From: Chitinophagaceae bacterium
GTDB taxonomy: Bacteria; Bacteroidota; Bacteroidia; Chitinophagales; Chitinophagaceae
Direction of reading: 5' to 3'
Length of the DNA: 64,000 nt
Assembly (NCBI GenBank): GCA_014879565.1
Contig: JACSRW010000030.1
Span: 1-64,000, forward strand
The notes beneath the pieces are model-generated. The model searched no databases, had not been told where the DNA came from, and worked only from the letters and a program-made list of their open reading frames with translations. Each line of letters opens with the position of its first letter. The first letter of the stretch is position 1. Positions 60,170 through 64,000 of this stretch are shown here, one piece after another. The position numbers were made by a program, and so were the translations under genes.

Positions 60170-62647
60170 ATGAAATACAAAACCAACCTTCTCAGCATTG
60201 TTGCTGCCTGCTCCTGCCTGTTCGTGACTGCACAAACAGCGCCCCCCCTTGAACTTCCGGCCTTCCGGACAACTCAGCCTATTAAAATTGACGGCTTGCT
60301 GAATGATTCCGCCTGGAAAACAGCACCGGCCATGAAAAACCTGATAGAGTTTCGCCCCAATGTGGGTACCCGCGAACCTTTTGAAACCCGCACGGAAACC
60401 TATCTCCTGTATAACGATGAGGGTATTTATTTCGGGGGCTTCTGCTACGAACGCACCCGTGACAGTATTGCCACAGAACTGGCCGGTCGTGACGGATTCG
60501 GCACCAATGATTACATCGGTATCATCTTCGACACTTATTACGATAAAATAAACGGATTCGAGTATTTTGTCACCCCCCTCAATGAACAATGGGATTCCAA
60601 AATGTCACCGGGCGACGGGAATAACGGAGGTGAAGACTTTAGCTGGAATGCGGTCTGGGAAAGCGGGGCGGTGATACACGACAATGGCTGGAGCTTTGAA
60701 ATGTTTATTCCCTTTTCGGCTATCCGTTTCAGTAAAAAAGAGGTGCAGAACTGGGGACTGAATATTACCCGCCGGCGCCGGAAAACCGAACAGCAGTATA
60801 CCTGGAATCCCGTCAACCCGAATGTAAACGGATTTCTGACCCAGGAGGGAATCTGGACCGGTATCACCAATATCAAACCGCCTCTGCGTCTGCAGTTTTC
60901 ACCTTATTTCTCCACTTACGCCAACCATTTTCCTTCCGGTTCAAAAGAGATTAAAAACTGGAACTCTTCCGTAAACGGAGGGATGGATATGAAACTCGGC
61001 ATCAACCAGGCTTTTACCCTGGATGCCACCGTGGTACCCGATTTCGGTCAGGTACAAAGTGATAACCGGGTACTGAATCTCACCCCTTTTGAAGTGCGGT
61101 ACCAGGAAAACCGTCCCTTTTTTACGGAAGGCACGGAATTGTTTAACAAAAGCGGGCTGTTTTACCCGCGCCGGATCGGGATTGACCCCATCCTGGTGCA
61201 TTCAGTTGACGAATACATGAACGGCCATGACCGTATTCTCCGAAACCCGGTGGAGTCAAAACTGATCAATGCCACCAAGATTTCCGGCCGTACAGCCAAA
61301 GGGCTCGGCATCGGTTTACTGAACGCGGTTACAAATACCCGTTATGCCTCCCTGGAAGACACCCTGCTCAAGTCGGCCCGGCAGGTGCTTATTGATCCGC
61401 TTACTAATTATAACGTGATGGTGCTGGATCAGTCGCTGAAAAATAACTCCAGTATCACCTTTACCAATACCAATGTATGGCGCAGTGGCGGGGAATATGA
61501 CGCGAATGTGAGTATGGCCCAGTTCAGTCTCTATGATAAAAAAAATACATGGAATGTGAGCGGTAAACTGGGGATGAGCCTTTTGACCGGTGCCCTGGCA
61601 GATAAAAATTTCCGGCGGGGTTACGGGCACAGCTTCTCCTTCGGAAAATCCAGTGGCCGGTTTACCTTTAATATTAAACAAGACCTGATTGACCGGAAAT
61701 TCCGTGGCAATGACCTTGGGTATTTCACCACTACCAACCTCATTGATCACTATGCCTATGCCGGCTATAACTGGATAAAACCCACCCGCTGGTATAACCG
61801 GATGTATCTCAACTTCAACTTTTATCATTCCTGGCGGCTCGTCAATCCGGCTGGCTTTCAGGGCATGAATATTAATGCCAATGTAAACGGTCAGCTGAAA
61901 AATCTCTGGTATGTTGGCGCCATGGCGGGTTATGAACCGAAGAGTAATAACTACTATGAACCCAGGGTGGAAGGAAGGTACTTCCGGGGCTGGTCAAATT
62001 ATTTTCTTTCCGGCTGGTTTGAGACCAATAATGCGAAGAAGTACAGCTTTTTTGCCAACCTGATGTTTATTGACCGTTCCCTGTTTAACAGCAAAAGGTA
62101 TTCTGTTGAAACGCAAAACCGTTACCGTTTTAATAATAAACTGACGATTTCCCATAGCCTGTCACTCAACCCGCAGAAAAGAAATACCGGTTATGCCGGC
62201 AGAGAGGGCTCGGCGATCATTTTCGGCAGAAGAGATATAGATGCGGTGGAAAACCTGTTGTCTGTTAAATACAGCTTTAACAGCAAAATGAATATCAATA
62301 CCCGTGTCCGCCACTACTGGAGCCAGGTACATTACGATAGTTATTATACCCTGGAAGAGGACGGATCACTGGCCCCGAACAACAGTTTTTCCGGCAATGC
62401 GGATTACAATATTAATTTCTTCAATATTGATATGGTGTATACCTGGCAATTTGCCCCGGGCAGTTTCCTGAATGTGGTCTGGAAAAACGCGGCTATCAGC
62501 GGCAACCAGGATGTGACCGGCAATTATTTCAAAAATATCGGGCAGACTATGCGGGAAGATGATAACAATAATTTTTCCCTGAAAGTGATCTACTTCCTGG
62601 ATTACCTGACACTGAGAAAACAAATGCGGAAAAAGAATACTGATTAA
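60170..62647 (+). CDS. DUF5916 outer-membrane-type protein with CBM9-like domain
   Basis: The 825-residue protein has a signal peptide (MKYKTNLLSIVAACSCLFVT). A carbohydrate-binding family 9-like sandwich follows (about 35-240, with PIKIDGLLNDSAWKTAPAM, IYFGGFCYERTRD and WSFEMFIPFSAIRFSKKEV). The DUF5916 barrel-like region includes TVVPDFGQVQSDNRVLNLT and YQENRPFFTEGTELFN. It probably lies in the outer membrane. The ligand and function of DUF5916 are unknown. It ends 4 bp inside the convergent acyltransferase gene. Confidence 0.9.
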   Translation: MKYKTNLLSIVAACSCLFVTAQTAPPLELPAFRTTQPIKIDGLLNDSAWKTAPAMKNLIEFRPNVGTREPFETRTETYLLYNDEGIYFGGFCYERTRDSIATELAGRDGFGTNDYIGIIFDTYYDKINGFEYFVTPLNEQWDSKMSPGDGNNGGEDFSWNAVWESGAVIHDNGWSFEMFIPFSAIRFSKKEVQNWGLNITRRRRKTEQQYTWNPVNPNVNGFLTQEGIWTGITNIKPPLRLQFSPYFSTYANHFPSGSKEIKNWNSSVNGGMDMKLGINQAFTLDATVVPDFGQVQSDNRVLNLTPFEVRYQENRPFFTEGTELFNKSGLFYPRRIGIDPILVHSVDEYMNGHDRILRNPVESKLINATKISGRTAKGLGIGLLNAVTNTRYASLEDTLLKSARQVLIDPLTNYNVMVLDQSLKNNSSITFTNTNVWRSGGEYDANVSMAQFSLYDKKNTWNVSGKLGMSLLTGALADKNFRRGYGHSFSFGKSSGRFTFNIKQDLIDRKFRGNDLGYFTTTNLIDHYAYAGYNWIKPTRWYNRMYLNFNFYHSWRLVNPAGFQGMNINANVNGQLKNLWYVGAMAGYEPKSNNYYEPRVEGRYFRGWSNYFLSGWFETNNAKKYSFFANLMFIDRSLFNSKRYSVETQNRYRFNNKLTISHSLSLNPQKRNTGYAGREGSAIIFGRRDIDAVENLLSVKYSFNSKMNINTRVRHYWSQVHYDSYYTLEEDGSLAPNNSFSGNADYNINFFNIDMVYTWQFAPGSFLNVVWKNAAISGNQDVTGNYFKNIGQTMREDDNNNFSLKVIYFLDYLTLRKQMRKKNTD

Positions 62648-63543
62648 AGCGGGGCCGGGGTTTCATCCACCCATTGTTCTCTGTACTCCGGTTTCCAGCC
62701 GAGTTTCCAGCGGCGGTGACTCCAGAGATAGAGATCCGGTTGCTTTTCAATATTTTGCGCGAGGTGTTCTGCATACCGGCGCATCAGTTCACCTTCTGGC
62801 AGGGAACCCGGATCATCTGTCAGCAGGAAATAATCAAAATGATAATGTCCTCTTTTGGGCCGGGTGGTGGTCATCATCACCACCGGCACATTTTGTATCC
62901 GTGCAAATTTCTCGGGACCTTTTACAAAAGCAGCCGGCCGGTGCATGAAGTTTAACCAATACGCGTCGGGAGCATTGGGAGGGCTTTGATCAGCCCCCAG
63001 GGCCAGCAGGTATTGCTTTTTGCGCCAGGGGATAATGGCTTTGGCAATCTGGGTTGCCGGCAGCAGGGGATTCCCCCAGCGGCCGCGGATATACATCAGC
63101 AGCCGGTCGGCCACTGCACTGCTTTGCGGCAGATATACCGTTAAAAAAGTATAGGGCTGATTGATCCCGGTGTACAGGGTCATTATTTCCCAGTTAAAAA
63201 AATGACCGAGATTTACCTGCACAGAACGGCCGCTCTTATACAGCTCTTCCAGTACCGTCATATTACCGCTGATCCGTTTATTCAGTGACTTTCGGGAAAT
63301 GGAAATCAGCTTAACCGTTTCAATCCAGTTGTCCATAAAATTCCGGTAAAAGCGGCGGGCGATGCTTTTCAGTTCCTTTTCTGTCTTGCCGGGAAAACTT
63401 TTCCGGAGATTATCCATCACCACTTCTTTCCGGTAACCGGCTACATAATAGATCAGTACAAATAAAATATCCGCTATCCCGTACAGGATAAAAAAGGGAA
63501 GCAGGGATACCAGGTACAATAAACCAAAAACGATATAATACAT
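62644..63543 (-). CDS. LpxL/HtrB-type lysophospholipid acyltransferase
   Basis: The 299-residue protein starts MYYIVFGLLYLVSLLPFFIL with a membrane anchor. It has the acyltransferase H-x4-E motif in QVNLGHFFNWEIMTLY, then LGADQSPPNAPDAYW and FVKGPEKFARIQNVPVVMM. It should add a secondary acyl chain to lipid A or make a related lipid. A frame extends 20 codons upstream to a TTG, but the chosen ATG fits the family's usual start. Confidence 0.88.
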   Translation of the reverse strand: MYYIVFGLLYLVSLLPFFILYGIADILFVLIYYVAGYRKEVVMDNLRKSFPGKTEKELKSIARRFYRNFMDNWIETVKLISISRKSLNKRISGNMTVLEELYKSGRSVQVNLGHFFNWEIMTLYTGINQPYTFLTVYLPQSSAVADRLLMYIRGRWGNPLLPATQIAKAIIPWRKKQYLLALGADQSPPNAPDAYWLNFMHRPAAFVKGPEKFARIQNVPVVMMTTTRPKRGHYHFDYFLLTDDPGSLPEGELMRRYAEHLAQNIEKQPDLYLWSHRRWKLGWKPEYREQWVDETPAPL

Positions 63544-63592
63544 AATAGCTGTAATATTTACTGATACGGCCGGTTTCTCCTCCGGTACCTTA

Positions 63593-64000
63593 TCAGAGAA
63601 CAATATTCTGCACGAGGCTGCTCTTCTCCGGATAATCCGTATTAAAATGAAGCCCGCGGCTTTCTTTCCGGAAACTGGCTCCTTTTACGATGAGATATCC
63701 CACCGAGATCATATTCCTCAGTTCGAGCAATTGTGGTGACAGGGTACTGCCCTGGTAAAGATTTTCCGTTTCCTCCCATAAAAGATCCAGGCGGCGCATC
63801 GCCCTTTGCAGACGGATATCATTCCGTACAATCCCGACATAATCGCTCATCACCTGTCGCAGTTCTTTGGCGCTTTGGGTAATCAGGATCATCTCCCTGG
63901 GTTCGGATGTGCCCTCTGCATTCCAGTCGGGAAGGGCATCATTCAGGGTTATCTTATCCACTTTTTCCGCAGCGTCCAGGAAACAGCGATGGGCAAAAAC
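63593..64000 (-). CDS. nadB: L-aspartate oxidase, C-terminal part only
   Basis: The visible 135 residues start at the right edge with VFAHRCFLDAAEKVDK. LPDWNAEGTSEPREMILITQ and LRQVMSDYVGIVRNDIRLQR follow, then LELRNMISVGYLIVKGASFR and RKESRGLHFNTDYP, the helical C-terminal domain of NadB. The enzyme oxidises aspartate to iminoaspartate in NAD synthesis. The FAD-binding part lies beyond the edge. The acyltransferase gene starts 49 bp after its stop. Confidence 0.9.
   Translation of the reverse strand, partial: VFAHRCFLDAAEKVDKITLNDALPDWNAEGTSEPREMILITQSAKELRQVMSDYVGIVRNDIRLQRAMRRLDLLWEETENLYQGSTLSPQLLELRNMISVGYLIVKGASFRKESRGLHFNTDYPEKSSLVQNIVL

Overview
The window looks like chromosomal DNA of a Bacteroidota member, most likely of the Chitinophagales/Chitinophagaceae type; the genus cannot be fixed from the sequence alone. 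Supporting signs are a UpxY-type antiterminator heading a polysaccharide operon, a T9SS type A sorting domain, a fused isobutyryl-CoA mutase, a DUF5916 outer-membrane-type protein, a RapZ domain fused to an anomeric sugar kinase, TAnnTTTG-type -7 promoter elements, and few Shine-Dalgarno sequences.

Region 1 (1-29,882, all minus strand) is one long surface-polysaccharide locus read from right to left. It opens with a UpxY/NusG-like antiterminator, a Wza-like export lipoprotein and a Wzc-like BY-kinase with a Tyr-rich tail. Sugar-nucleotide genes follow: a WbpP-like epimerase, RmlB, RmlA, UDP-glucose dehydrogenase, UDP-glucuronate decarboxylase, and a WbpD/WbpB-like pair. Next come a Wzx flippase, five GT4-like glycosyltransferases, two AsnB-type amidotransferases, FkbM and class I methyltransferases, a Wzy candidate, a polysaccharide deacetylase, a formyltransferase and a partial NeuD/PglD acetyltransferase. 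Two small accessory modules sit inside it: an AbiEii-like nucleotidyltransferase with a DUF6922-like partner, and a four-helix-bundle (IVP/S23) gene framed by inverted repeats. No initiating sugar-phosphate transferase is present; it probably lies beyond the left edge.

Region 2 (30,082-41,960) holds an NagX-like membrane acyltransferase, a META/HslJ protein, an IS200-like Y1 transposase beside an array of REP-like hairpins, and an SOS-type cluster (umuD, umuC, an unknown protein, SRAP). The UmuD has lost its catalytic Ser and Lys. A sulfatase, a NamZ-type exo-N-acetylmuramidase, a convergent murein amidase, an RhlE helicase and a WG-repeat protein follow.

Region 3 (42,054-64,000) holds icmF and, divergently, an AmgK-RapZ fusion with a MurU-like uridylyltransferase (MurNAc/GlcNAc salvage). 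Next are a 1535-residue Asp-box/Ig-like T9SS protein, RidA, a degenerate 3-hydroxyacyl-CoA dehydrogenase with TsaB, an ArsR regulator with a persulfide-dioxygenase-like MBL-rhodanese protein, a NarL-type two-component system with two membrane partners, a secreted unknown, a DUF5916 protein, an LpxL-type acyltransferase and the end of nadB.

A striking non-coding pattern runs through the window. Many intergenic gaps carry short degenerate words in tandem (GTTGAGGG, AGTGGAA, GGTTCTTGG, AATAATGAGT and others). Several are arranged as two opposed arms around a short spacer, and they often frame accessory genes.
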